Assembly: GCF_004102745.1 (NCBI RefSeq)
Contig: NZ_RLII01000013.1
Location: forward strand, 1 to 64,000
Origin: Acetivibrio mesophilus
GTDB taxonomy: Bacteria; Bacillota; Clostridia; Acetivibrionales; Acetivibrionaceae
DNA: 64,000 nucleotides
Direction: 5' to 3'
The notes below the pieces were generated by a model. That model worked only from the letters and a program-made list of their open reading frames with translations, had not been told where the DNA came from and made no database searches. Shown here piece after piece: positions 18,098 to 31,700 of this stretch (position 1 is its first letter; each line of letters begins with the position of its first letter). A program made the position numbers and the translations under genes.

Positions 18098-19364
18098 AGT
18101 TCCCCCAGTACAACTTATAGTAATGCTCACTTTCTTTACATACCTCTTCTAATTTTCCCTGCTCAATGTATCTTCTAATTTCATTAACACATGTAAAGTA
18201 AAGTATATTTTCATCACATTCTTTACATCCTTTGAGGTTATATGGCAATAATGAATTAAATTTTTTATATCCTTTTGTATTTTCAAATTTCCTTTGCTCA
18301 AGATAATCTTTCAAATCATCAATATTGAGAACATTTCCAAGGCAAAATTCATCCTCCATTAATGCTGCGCAGGGAAAAATATTACCGGTGTAATCAATCT
18401 GAAATTGACGTTTTGCTCCTTGACATGCGAATATCTGAGGACGAAGTCTGTAAATTTTGTTTTTGACAAATGAATCTTCTGCACGTTTTTCATCATATTC
18501 TCTACTATCGATTATATTAATATTGTCATAGATGCTTCGCGCTCGACCTGAATTGTCTAAAGCCCTTATCATTGGTGTGACTTTAAGCTCTTCACAGAGC
18601 TTATTAAAATCACTAACAGCATAATGATTTTCTTTAGTTTTTACCATTGACGCGGAGATTTGCTTAACTCCAGCCTGTTTTAATAAGTTAATTCCATGTA
18701 TGGTTTTTTCAAAAACGCCCTCGCCTCTTAGAAGAGCGCAACTTTGCTCATCTACGCCATCTATGCTAACGTCAACTGCATCGTAGTTCTCTGCAATAAA
18801 GGCAGCCATATCTTCATCTATAAGAACTGCGTTGGTCATTAATGTCAGGGTTCCATCATAGATAGCTCTAATGGATTCTGTTATTTCTTTAAAATCCTCT
18901 CTCATAAGAGGTTCGCCGCCGGACAATGTAAGGATTTGCGGATTAAGTTTTGCCACCTTATATACCACATTCAATAGGTCCTCATGTGATAAATCCTCTC
19001 CTTTTATCTTTTCTCCGGCACTAATACAACAATGCTTACATCTGAGATTACATTTATCTGTTATATCTATTGAAATACTAAATTGATTGCTTTGGATAAG
19101 TTCATTATTTTCGTAGCTCCACATATGTAGAGATTCAAGCTTATTGACAAGCTTGTTCATGTATTCTTTAGACTTGTCCTCCTCAATTGCGTCAAGCAAT
19201 TCGTTAAATGTCATCTTTTCTTTTATAGCAGCATTGATAATATCCACACATTCATTACTCAAAAAAATACTCTCTGCATTATCTATGTTGCAAACTAATG
19301 ACTTTTCATTTCCTTTAATTATCTTTACCGCCTTTTTAAAATTAACAGCATAACCAAAATTCAT
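18084..19364 (-). CDS. Radical SAM/SPASM peptide maturase A with RRE-like N-terminus
   Basis: A 426-residue enzyme. Residues about 8-85 have the strand and helix order of a PqqD-like RiPP recognition element, expected to hold the leader of the precursor. The radical SAM core shows CNLRCKHC (Cys105, 109, 112) and LSGGEPL. The SPASM region has Cys at about 314, 332, 341, 380, 383 and 392, giving two auxiliary 4Fe-4S clusters. It is the first gene of the operon, with GAGAGAGGGGG before the ATG and a promoter about 55-80 bp upstream. It probably starts precursor modification and may present the peptide to maturase B. Confidence 0.88.
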   Translation of the reverse strand: MNFGYAVNFKKAVKIIKGNEKSLVCNIDNAESIFLSNECVDIINAAIKEKMTFNELLDAIEEDKSKEYMNKLVNKLESLHMWSYENNELIQSNQFSISIDITDKCNLRCKHCCISAGEKIKGEDLSHEDLLNVVYKVAKLNPQILTLSGGEPLMREDFKEITESIRAIYDGTLTLMTNAVLIDEDMAAFIAENYDAVDVSIDGVDEQSCALLRGEGVFEKTIHGINLLKQAGVKQISASMVKTKENHYAVSDFNKLCEELKVTPMIRALDNSGRARSIYDNINIIDSREYDEKRAEDSFVKNKIYRLRPQIFACQGAKRQFQIDYTGNIFPCAALMEDEFCLGNVLNIDDLKDYLEQRKFENTKGYKKFNSLLPYNLKGCKECDENILYFTCVNEIRRYIEQGKLEEVCKESEHYYKLYWGNYESV

Positions 19365-19417
19365 TATATCCCCCTCTCTCCAGACAAAAAGGAATATTAT
19401 CTCATGTCTTCCATTAG

Positions 19418-19446
19418 ATAATAAATCACTTCATTATGCTTGTAAA
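19418..19446 (-). promoter_or_regulatory. Putative promoter of the peptide-maturation operon
   Basis: TTTACA (19446-19441) and TATTAT (19423-19418) are spaced by 17 bases. An inverted pair GCTTGT/ACAAGC and the palindrome AAACATGTTT lie just upstream (about 19440-19481) and could be a regulator site. Confidence 0.5.
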
Positions 19447-19577
19447 CTTTAAACATGTTTTGTATATATTTCAACAAGCATCTGCATATTACAACATCAA
19501 AATTCGACCGTGTCCATAGAATAGGGACAAGGAAATGATTTGAGTCAAAAAGGTCTGGATCTCTAATATTGCCACTT

Positions 19578-19644
19578 AATAAAAGCTCGGGAGATCGAGT
19601 TCCGTCGCTTTTGCCTCTTTCATTTCATTCCAAGAGGGCAAATT
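19578..19644 (-). repeat. Terminator-associated two-hairpin repeat, copy A
   Basis: A ~66-bp element. AAAAGC...GCTTTT encloses a GGGA/TTCC stem, then TTGCCTCTT...AAGAGGGCAA forms a second stem with loop TCATTTCATTCC. It begins 1 bp beyond the terminator hairpin of the giant SLH gene as read on the - strand. Confidence 0.85.
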
Positions 19645-19645
19645 A

Positions 19646-19684
19646 AAGAAAGCGCCCGGCCGATATCCAACCTGACGCTTTCTT
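19646..19684 (-). terminator. Terminator of the giant SLH gene
   Basis: AAGAAAGCG and CGCTTTCTT arms lie 20 bp past the stop codon, followed by TTTAATTTG on the - strand and then directly by repeat copy A. Confidence 0.75.
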
Positions 19685-19704
19685 GCTTTCTTTTAATTTG
19701 CAGC

Positions 19705-22700
19705 TTACTCCTCTGTTCCCAATACAGCTGCCATGATGTCTCCAAAGGCCCAGTAATCTTTGTCTACATCTGTAAATCGTGTTTCAACGTTCTTTAAAGG
19801 CTCCGCTCCCAGTATCCTGTTTATCAGTGAGACACATTCGGAACGCTTTACATTGTTGTCCGGCCGGAATGTATTGTCGGGATATCCTCTAATATATCCA
19901 TCGGATACTAGCCTTTCTATAAAGCCTTGAGCCCAATGACCTTCTATGTCTGCAAACCTATTATCACTTATGTCTGTCGCCTCAAGATTAAGGTATTTGC
20001 AAAGTACCACAGAAAGCTCTGCCCTGGTAATATATCTGTCCGGTCTGAATTCATTATTTTCATATCCGCGGAAATACCCTTTTTCAGACACATAAGATAT
20101 CGCCCATGCTGCCCAATGGTCTTTTGAAACATCCTTATAATTTATATTTACATTTTTGCCTTTTTCAGCTCCGTCGAGATTGGCAAGAATCACAGCCATC
20201 TCAGCCCGGGTAAGACTATTCTCCGGTCTGAAGGTATTATCCTCGTACCCTCTCATATATGCTTTTAATTTACCAATCTCCCCGGATGAAGGAATATCAG
20301 TAGGTGAAGGCATTGGAATTTCCGTAGGTGAAGGCGTCGGCTCAACCACCATAGGAGTCTCCGGTATATTGTTATTGCCTCCTCCCGCTCCTCCGGAAGC
20401 ACCTCCATTGCCGCTTCCTCCTCCAGGAATCGAACCCGGGTCCGGCGTTGTACTAGGCATCGGACTTGTCTTCGGTGTCGAAGTTGGTGTGGGACTCGGT
20501 GTCGGCACCGATGTTGGTTCGGATGTCGGCTCCTGTGTTGGAGTTGGTGTCGGTTCTGTCGTTGGGTCCGGTGTTGGCTCCTGTGTTGGAGTTGGTGTCG
20601 GTTCTGTCGTTGGGTCCGGTGTTGGCTCTTGCGTCGGAGTCGGTGTTGGTTCTGTCGTTGGGTCCGGTGACGGCTCTTGCGTCGGAGTCGGCGTTGGTTC
20701 TATCGTTGGCTCCGGTGTTGGTTCTGGCGTCGGAGTCGGCGTTGGTTCTATCGTTGGCTCCGGTGTTGGTTCTGGCGTCGCAATCACTGCCGAATAGAAA
20801 TCCAATCCCCTAATAATCGTAAAACCTGTATTGTTTAAATAAGTAATCTCATCTTTGTCTGCTTGAATTCTTGCATATATTCTTGCTCTTTCGGATATTT
20901 GCTCTTCATTTACTGCAAGTTCAAATACCGCCGTCTTTTCTTCATAAGGTTTCAGGCCTTTAATTTCTTTCGAACCGATTATATTTTTAAACTCTTTATC
21001 GGTCGAGATCTGTACTGTGGCACTCTCTATAGTGCTGTAGCCGGAGTTTCTTACATCTACATAAACTGCTCCGATGCTGTCGGTATAAAGCTCGTTGTAA
21101 ACCCCGGTTATTTCGACGTCGGTGTATAGCACCTTCAATGATGCTTCATTGTTGGAAGAATTATTATCGTTATCGGATTCCAAAACCGCCCTCAACTCAA
21201 AGGCAGAGCAATTACCAGGAACTTTCCAATCAAAGCTTGCCAGTATCGTATCTCCATGGATTAGACGAACATCTCCCATATCTTTTTCAGCAATCAGGTT
21301 TTTACCTTCATACAGCGATACCCTGAGGCCTTTTGCCGTTAAATCACCCACGTTCTTTACTTTTACCACAACGGTTGTTTCCTCTCCGGGCAGCGGAGTA
21401 TCACCTTCAAAATACAACCCGTCCTCCAAAACAGCCAGGTCGGTTTTCCTCACATAACTGGTTGAAGTAAGCTGCGTACCGTCTTTGAAATAAGTGTTTT
21501 TATCTTCATCAAGCTTGTATACTGTCTTATTGTATACCGCCATAATTGTGTCTTTAAAACCGGCAATGGTCACACCACGCGGTACTTCCATGGAATTGAA
21601 ATTCACTTCAATTCCTTCGGTCCATGTAGAGCTCTCCTCTTCATAAGTGCTTATATAAAGTCTTTGTTCTCCCCCCACTGCATTTGTCCAAGCCAGTGCA
21701 ATTCCCTGTTCTGTATTGGTTGCACTAAGCTCTAAGATGTCTTCAGCCTGGTTTGAGTTTATTATTATCTCAGCACCAAAGGGTCTTTCCAAGGACACCT
21801 TGTATATCTTTCCGTCATTGTGCCAAAATACAACCGGTTCCCCGCCTTCTACGGCTATTGCCGGGTGGCTGTCCTCATACATATTGTCAAGAAGTTCTAT
21901 AGGTTTGGTCCAGCTTCTGCCGTCAAAACTTGTGAAGTAAACCTTGTATATGCCTTCTTCCGAATACTCGTTTGTAACAAAAACATAATATGCTTTATTT
22001 CCATACATGTACAATTCACTTTCGGAAACATTGGCTACATTTGTTACAAAAGCCTGCGGTTCTGTCCAGCCTGTACCGTCATTGTACACAAAGTATACGC
22101 TGTCCGGGTTCTTACTGTCTCCGGTCATTTTCATGCCGGTATTGTTTACCCATGTGGCAATAACCTTGCCGTTTGCGGCCGCTATTTTTGGAAGCTTGTT
22201 AACCCCTTCGGTTCTGTTGGTCAGCACATTGTTCCAAGTATTTTTGCCAATGTCATACTTAGCTATTGATACTTCCATTTTACCGAGTACATTCCTGGTT
22301 ATATCATCCTCTGTCATGATTGAGGTTGCTCCCATTTCTTCCGACATATCAAGCCATACAGAATATACATTCTTTCCGTCTGCTGCAAGGGCTGGGAAAG
22401 CATCTCCGGTACCGTCATTTTCAATTTGTATTGGATTAGACCATTTTCCGTCCTTATATATTGATGAATAAACGGCTGTCCTGTTGTTATCGCTTCTGTT
22501 GCTGTCATCGCCAATAAACACCATCATCAAATCGCCGATTTCTTTGTCAACAGCTTTTATCTGTGCCTTCGAATCGGGATAAGCATACCGTACAATTTCA
22601 TCCTCTCCGATCCACTCCTGGCGTTCCAGGTACTCACGAGTAGCACTGACAAACTTCATTCCCTCACTGTCAAATGCATTATTGGCAATCATCATTAAAT

Positions 22701-25700
22701 TTCTTGGCGAACGCCCGGCATACAATGTCCAAGTATATTCTCCCAAAATATTTTCTTCCGAGAAAAACCACAGGTAGCCATATCCAACTCCGACAGTCAA
22801 AGTCACTTCGGTTCTTAATGAAGGAAGATTGACATCAATTTGTCCCTGAACAAATGCTTCTCCAGAAAGCAAACCGTATCCAACTTCCAGACCTAATGAA
22901 GCCCTTATCGCAAGATATATGTTAAGCTGTATTTGTACCACCAAGTCAGAAAGACTTTCAAATCGCGAAACATCCGGGACAGCTACATTATAAACCAACT
23001 CTACTCCCCCTTCAAATTTCACAGACACATACCCCGAAAGTAAGACTCCTCCTAAAGCACCATCCAAAGGTGCTCTAAACTTAAATTCAATGTTTATGTT
23101 TGCGCCGGAACTCCATTCCATTTCCAAAGATTCAAATTCCCACTTCATGGAACGGTCGTTATATACAATTTCTGCGTTAAATGTTGCTTTTAAATCTCCG
23201 CCAAATTTTATCGCGCGGCTCTCTTTTCCCAAATCGCCGTAATCCCATTTCATTAAGTCACCCAATATCTCGCCTTCTGCACCGTTCATATTGGAAATAG
23301 TAACTTTACCGTCCAAAAGATCATATTCGACTTTAAGACTCATACTTGGCGTTATCGGCACAAGTTTTGTTGATTTAAACAATCCGCAATCATCGGGGAA
23401 CGGAAGTTCATCACTCGAACCGGTAAAAAATTTCACCACATTATTAAAACTTGATATTTTCGGATTAAAGGCAGTTGCAGAAATTTCTATAGGTTCGTCC
23501 CATGGCGCATTTCTCCAAGTGAACTGATTTAATATTCTCAGTTCAGGTGCTATAGTCATTTTTGCATCAACATAATCGGATGTAAACTCACCATAATCTC
23601 CACTGGTTTTAACCGCAAACTGGATTCTGTCTCCCACCGTCATTTTTGATTTTATATTATGTATAGTAATAGTGCTAGTGTGGAAAGCTTGTTCCGACTT
23701 TGCATTTCCGTTTTTGTCAACCACTCTATAGAGATAAGCGATAACTTCTCCCGCACCTTTTAAATCTGCGGTTAACTTGAATGTAACCGAGTTTTCCAAA
23801 AGATTTAAAGGAATGATAGAACTCCTGTTATTTTTGCTGCTGGAATACGCTGACGAAACTTCGGTAATCTCAGGCTGTTTACTTAATTTGATTATGATGT
23901 GTCTTCCATCCCTTAATCTTTCATAAAAGGCTTTTTCCGGGAACCCGGATGCTTTTACCGTTATCTTGTCTTCATCAAGCATGATATCTTCAAATCGGAA
24001 TCTACCGAGATTGTCTGTAATGGTTGTGTTGGATCCAACAATTACCGTTGCTCCTTCAATACTCTTTTTGTCATCTTCATTGTAGACCCATCCCGTTATA
24101 CTTCCGAAGTCCTCTTTGGATATAAGGTTTTGATCGATTACCCGTACCATTAACCTATCGGAAATGTTTGTGTCCGATGTAACTTTAATAATGTAATCGC
24201 TATATCCCCTGCCCGGAAGTACAAATACATCGTCAATACTTCCGCCTTTGTAAATGTACTCGCCATTGTTATCAGTGGTTATTTTATTTGTTACGCCAAA
24301 GAGTGAATCTGTAATAGTCAGATCACACGCTTCTGTTACAATAACATCTTTGGATATTCCTCTTCCTGTCTTTATTTTCAAGTCGGGCATTATATCATTT
24401 TCTTTTGAACGATATTTTATGAGTTCAAGGGGGTCTACTTTTGATTCATTGCCCGTAACAGGGTCAATAACATATATGCTGGGTTTTACCCTTCCAAAAG
24501 TGCCATATTCAACAGGTCTTATTTCTATCGGTATTCTCATCCCGCCCAAAGCCTTTGCTGCATATTCTTTAAGGGTAAGTATAGCACTGTTTTTACCGCT
24601 AAAAAACTTTGGATCTACAAAGTATTCGTTCCACAATATTTCTCCGGGCTTTACAACCTCGGAAGATGTTTTAACAAGCTGCATGCTTTCCGTTGTCTTA
24701 TAGCTTCTAATAAATTCGGAATCCTGCATTGTTATTCTTGGACGGTTTAAATCCGAGTTCCTTCCATTTTTAAACCCTACCCTGTACAACAATTTATCTG
24801 ACGGATACTTCCTGTCTTCCACTTCAATTATAAGCTTGAGTCTTGAACTGTCTTCCACAACAATGGGAGCATCCGAAGCAAATGTTGCAGATATAACTTC
24901 ATTAAACGACTCAAGCATACCGTTAAAGTCGGCAGACAAGTTGTAGCTTCCAGCCCTTTCACCTCGAACTATCCAGTTTACAGTCTTACTGCCGCTGGCT
25001 GGAAGCGTGCCTATGTTTTCAATTGCTTTACTGCCGCCGACTATGGAAACCCCTGCAGGAGTATTTAAATTTACTACGCAGTTGTTTATGTCATAGTCCC
25101 CCATGGTGTTGACTAAATGCAATTTTACATCAAAGAAATCCTTGAGCCATGTCACAGAACCCGGGATATCAAGAATCACCACCACCGGTGCCCTGTTATT
25201 GTTACCTGTATTTCCTATTGTGCCTACACGAACAATTCTATCGCCTATAATATGATTTCTGCTAATAGAATTTTCCGAATCATTCGTTGATAGATGGATA
25301 ATATTGTAAGGCTTGTTCTGGTATACAAGATTGATCTGGTATCTGAACACATTTTGATTTCCCGGTGCCGTTACATCAATACCCGCATTCTTTATTTCCT
25401 GAAGGGTCATTTTAGTAGCAGTGAGGCTTCCTACCACCAATTGGGACTTCCTTAACCTAAAGGTTAGATTGTTTTCTTTTCCTTCCTCGATCAGAACCTC
25501 CTGCTGTTGTGGCGCATACCCATCTCTATAGGCACCTATTTTATAGATCCCCGGTTCCAATTGCAGGGATGTCATTCCCTTAGAATCTGAAATCTTCTTA
25601 AAAATGTTGTCGTCTCCCAAATTGACATATATATTTGTATAAGCCAAGTTTCCTCCATCGCCGTCGAACACGGAGACGTTTATAGTACCCGTCATTCCCT

Positions 25701-28700
25701 TCTTCACAATTGTTACATTCCTAGAAGCCGTACTTGAGTTTCCTGAAGGGTCGGTAACCTTAAGCACAACTTCATATACTCCTTCTTTGCTGTAAGAGTG
25801 TCTGACACTTACCCCGCTTTTCTTTGTGCCATCTCCAAAATCCCATTCGTATCTCGCAATTCTTATGTTGTCTCTCGAAGCACTTGCATCAAACTCAATA
25901 TCTGCACCCGCTTCAGCCGATGAAGTGCAGTTTATCTGGGCAAAGGGCGCTGTATCATCTATATCCAAAGGAGAAATAGGAATACTCTCTGAAGATGATG
26001 TATTTCCATAGGCATCCACTGCAACAATCTTATATATATACCGATATGAAGGATCTAAATTCTGATCCAGAATCATACCAGTTAATTTGGTATATTCACC
26101 TATAACGGTTAAGAAATCCGAAACCGTTGTTTTTCGATAAACTCTGAATACTTTTACATTCTCGTCATCACAAGACCAAGACACTTCAAGGCCTCTATTT
26201 CTAGCTACCACACTAACCACAGGCTTTGTGGGAGGAGTGTTGTGAATTATATAATCCCTGTACACATAGTCCCCGATATTTCCTTTAGCATCAACGGCAT
26301 AGGCTCTTACTTTAAGTACGGTTCCTGTCTCAAACCCAGTTGTATCCATACTTTGGTTAAATCCATCATAGGAATATGCCGTATTATGTGTATACAAATC
26401 ATGCCAGACCTCATCATCCGTGCTGTATTGAACAACTATCTTAGATAGCATGATATCATCCTCTGCAGTTACCGCTATGGAGAAATTGCTGCCGACGGTA
26501 GAGCCATCCTTAGGAGTCAAGCTGATAATCTCCGGAGAAATATTATCTGCTATTTCATTAACATCAAGCACTTTTGCACTTATCGGATCGCTAGGAAGGC
26601 TTGAGTTTCCTGCAATATCATTGCAAATTACCCTGTAATAATACACAACACCTTGTCTTACATCCTGATCAATGTAGTTTAATGTGTTTAAATTTGAAGC
26701 AACAGTATGGTATGGTCCATCGATGCTTACAGAACGCTGAACTGTAAAACCTTTTATATATGGTTCGGAATTAATTCCCCATTTCAACTCAATATGCCCT
26801 ATACCGCTTAATACCGTCACATCTTCCATCTTTTCCGGAGCGGTCCTGTCGATTATGTATTGGTTAGACGCTGCGGTCTCGGTGCTGTTGCTTCGGTTTC
26901 CGCTAGTATCTTCCGCAATAGCTCGTATATAATAAGCACCTTCATCTATTCCGGAAACATCAAGGGTATAATTCCAGTAGTATTTTTTGTATGTGCCGGA
27001 TATTGATACTGATGTTATGTCTTCCCATATTACACCGTCCAGGGAGCCTTGCAGAATTATTCTCCTCAATGCGGCATTATCCTCAGCCAAAATTGTCAAA
27101 GGTATCGACTCCCTAAAGCATGACGGCCAAGGTAAAATGGATGAAATGACTGGGTTTGTAAAATCATCGGTTTTTTGTAGGCGTATGACCTGTGAAAAGT
27201 CTTCATCGGTCAATCCGTCACGGTCTGTGACAATGTACTTTACAACATAGTCCCCACTATCATAGTTTTCTATTCTCCATGTTGTGCTAAACAGAAGACC
27301 ATTAGGCGTTGTAGTATAATCAGTTACTTTGCCTATCCTTATCCAATTTTCTCCTCCATCCTTTGAATATTCAAAAGTCACGGAAATGTTGTTGTTATTT
27401 AAAATGTCCTTGGACAAGGCCTTAAGTGTCAATGTTTTGGCAGTTATCGAAACAACATTGTAGCTTCCGTCATAGGCATCCTGTATAAATGGTGCTGCAG
27501 GAGCGTGTACCGTAGCTTCACTAAAGTCGGAATAGTTCATTGACGGATCAAAGGCCTTTATACAATAGCTGTATTCTGCTTCCGTTGTCAATCCCTTGTC
27601 GGTAAAGCTTGTTGTATAAGACGTCCCAACTTTTTTACCATCCCTATAGATATCATATCCTGCCACATAACTATTGTCACTCGGTGCATCCCAAGAAAGC
27701 GTAATACTTTTTCCTGCGCGGGAGCTTACATGCAGGTTTTTCGGTATGCCCGGTGCTTCTTCGTCTCCCACCGTAACAGTTATTTCAACCGGTTCCGAAT
27801 TGTTTCCCACACTATCCGTTGCCATTACCTTAAAAATATAGGTTTGCCCTTTAGATAGTCCCGTCGCAATATATTGCTTATCATTATATTGGGTTGCAAT
27901 AAGCTTGCCATCTCTCCATAGAGTATAGGTACAGGAACTACTGTCAGATACATCCCAGGAAATTCTTACACTGTTAACTCCCTGAGCTACCGTAGAATAG
28001 TTCTTTAACGCAGGAGCTACTGTGTCAATTCTTGTATAATAGTTGCCGCTTGCTCTTCCGCTGGAATCCGATGCAGAAATACGCCAACGACCATCCTTTA
28101 AAATATTCAACATTCCCTCAAATTCCCCAGCTTCATTTGCAACAACTGTTACGTTGTAGGATGATCCAATAATTCGGCCATAATCATCAACTTCGTACGC
28201 ATATATTCTAACATTGCTGTGGGCATATGCATTGCTTCCTGATATGGTTATATTCCTTTTGTTATAGCCTGAATTAGGGCTAGTAATTTGAATTTTTGGT
28301 GTGGTCGGCGGAGGTGTTTCGGGTTCTTTTAGTATTAACGATTCAGAGCCTGTTATATTTGCATACTCATCCATCGCATAAATATCAATTCTGTCAAAAT
28401 ACCCTAGGTCATTCGCCGTTATTTCATAGGAATAATAATCGGTACCCTCCTCCCGGGTAAGAGGAATCATCCAATTATCATTGCCGCTCTTATATATTTG
28501 GGAAGCAGACATCATCGTAACTATAGGTTCCGGGAGCTTAATTACCGCCCACACCGAATAAGGGTTGCCGGAAACCTCGGCTTTAATAAGACAATTATCA
28601 ACTATAGGCTCATTTACATCCGGAGAGATAATTGTAATTTTATTTTGTTCTCCCGGGTAATAAGCCTTGAAGGTGATTATCTCACTTTCCTGCCCGTTAT

Positions 28701-31700
28701 CATCAACAAACTGGAAATAAAGGGTTTTCTGCTTTTCCGGGTTTTCAAATTCATAAGAAACATTGTTGGTCAAGGTTTGATATTCCTCATCTTGAAGTTC
28801 ATCCAAGCTTTCAGCATAACGAACCTTGGTATAATACATAGTCTTTATCAACAACTCAACATTATTGCTTCTAATTATTGGACTCTTCCCTGCCGCCTCT
28901 GCCCATTCCTTTGCAATAATCAAAGGTTTGAGGTCAAGTGGTCCGTAATAATTTAAGTATGCAGACCCTATAAAGCTTCCGTTTAGCTTCACAGAAACAC
29001 TATAATAATCACTAATAGGTAAAGCACCGATACTATTTTCATGCAGCTCTAAAACATTCTCTCCTGCTCTCTTTACAAGAGGAATTCCGCGTTTTATCAC
29101 TCTGATATTATTTGCATCCATAATGTCGGCAGTATAGTCTCCCTCTTCCGGAAGGTTCTTTCCAAAAATAAGGTATGGAATCCCATTCTTAATGTATTCA
29201 AGATACGGGCTTGAGTATTTAACTGAAACAGTGTATTGTTGCGAAATCTTCAACTCATTATCCGCATCGTACATACGAATACGATAAACGCCGTATGTTA
29301 AAGCCTTCTCTGCCTTTATATCGAAATATTTAATGTTGTCTGCGCCCTGCCTTATACTTTCAGTAATAATTTCGCAGTCGATAACATTATCCATGGAATC
29401 GAGAATATCAAAGGAATATCCATCTATTATGTCACAAGAAGGTATTGAAATTGTAATTTTATCACCTTCATATACCGCTTCTTGCACGGTAAATGTGCTT
29501 GCTTCTCTAGGCTCGATTACCCTGATATATTTGCTTAGGCGGTACTCTTCTTCACCAGCCCCCAAATACAGGTCATATATCTCGTTCCCGGCAACACCTT
29601 CCATATCAACTTTTATTGAAATATCCCTAAATTCCCCATTAAAATGACTTTTAGTTGTATCCCATTTCCCAGCTTCAATTGCTTTGCCTGAATTAATGCC
29701 TTTCATGATAAGTACCAAGTCCTCAGGGGTTCTTCTAACAAAGGTACAACTAAGCTCTAGTGATTCTCTTTCGGAAATCTCATGTACAATTGAATTTGAA
29801 CCGGATAGTTCTTTAAATTCGGCATTGGAACATGAATGCTTTATCTCACAGTCTCTGTATACAAATCCTTCTGATGAATTATAGAAATACTCATAATCAG
29901 TACCGTTAATTCTTATGTAGTACTGTGTATCTTCTTTCAACTCTTTGAATACTTCCAGTATACCGGTAATATTTACCTGACTCATGCTGTAATTTGGATT
30001 TGCATTATAGATCGATGCATTTTTCTTAAGGGTATCTTTTTTAATTGCCCCATAAACCTCGTTATCGGCTACCAATTCTATGTTTATATTCTCATTATCC
30101 GCACCCATAATTCCGTTTTCAATTTCGTATCCGCTGATTGTAAATTCAGTCTCTGTGATTGTATCCGGAATCATTGGAGGACTAAATAAAACGCTTTTGT
30201 CCCCAACAGCAGCATACTCCTTTGACTGCACTTTAAAGGTTGTGATCGCATATTCTGTATAATTAGAAGATGTTTTATATGAAAATACAATGCTGTATTC
30301 TTCTCCCGGAATTAGAAGGGGTCCGCCCATATTCTTCGAAAAATCCAATACAAAAGTGCCATATTCGTTGGGTTTTTCTTTCGACAGCTCAGAAATGGGA
30401 AATTCCAGGCCGTTATTTATTCTATTTAGGACTACGTCATATTCCAGCGAATTGCTGACGTTATATGTAGGAACACTTATAATTGATTTTTCAGCGTCCA
30501 ATATTTTAGGAGTGCCAAGGCTTAAATAGTCACTCCCGGAATAAGCCGTTATGTATGAACCTCTTGTATTTGTATAAAACTCTCCCGGATAACTGATTTT
30601 TATACTGTAATTTTTGTACGCTTCCAGAGGCTTTTCAACAAGCAATTTAAATTGCATATATGCCTGCTCCTCGTTGTTTATTGCGCTGTAGCAAACATAA
30701 TCCGCTTTTGATGCTATAACATTTCCGTACAAGTCTAACAGTTCAACAAAAATATCGTCGGCATTTATATTCTTTATATTATAAAATTGTGTATATACAT
30801 TAAAATGCGTAACCGATTCATTTAGTGAGCCGCTAGAAACATAATTAAGAATTAAGGCGTCCGTAGGTATTAGTTTCGCAGTCGTATCATATTCCGACAC
30901 CCCAGCCACAAGCTTAATCTCATAACTCTTACCTTGCTTGGAAACTTCATTAAGAGTGATAGAAGGTATACTTGAATAATATAAAGTTTTTTCAAACTTA
31001 TTAGGATCATATTTACTGTCTATAGTGTTGTAATTCGAAAAAAAGTCACTATAACTTAGTCTGGTACTATTAATGTTTACAGTGTCGCTGGTTCCAATTA
31101 ATCTATCCCCATCAAATACTACAAATTTCCCTCTGTTGGTATTTACGTCCTTAAAAAATACTCTGTAATCCGAGTAATAGTCTCCGGTATATGACACACT
31201 GTCAGATGGCATATAGACCGATAGTGAATTACCTATTGCTATTACGCTTTCACAGGTATCTATAACTATGTTTCCCAAAATGTCTCTACAGGTTATTTCA
31301 ATAGTATATTCCCCGTGTTCAACCTTATTACCGAACTCACATACAAATTGCAATATATTATCATCGGGGGTTCCTCTTGCTCCCTTTATGCACTCTTCAG
31401 GAATTTCATTTATCGTGTCAATCAATATTCCATCTTTTAATAGCCTGGCTTCAATAAGTATATCTCTGTCCAATATTCCGTACAAAATATCTGCTCCTAT
31501 ATAGGGGGCAGTCACAACTACTGAAGCATTTTCATCGGCTATATATGTATTATCTATAAAGGTATAAATAATGTCGTTTGATGTGGATTCATACTTGTTT
31601 ATTGAAAACTCCGTAGCACTGTCAAGGCTTACACTCGATAAGCTTATTAAATACTGCTGACCTTTATTTAATTTTACCGCCACAGAATCACTTTTTTTAG

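Noticed and set aside
19510-19528. Small hairpin TGTCC/GGGACA upstream of the radical SAM operon
   Set aside because: The stem is short and it lies upstream of the promoter candidate, with no T tract, so I could not give it a role.
20156-20813. Long + strand open frames opposite the Pro/Thr linker
   Set aside because: They are made of Val/Gly or Leu/Val repeats that mirror the 48-bp repeats on the other strand and have no ribosome binding site. They are shadows of the giant SLH gene.
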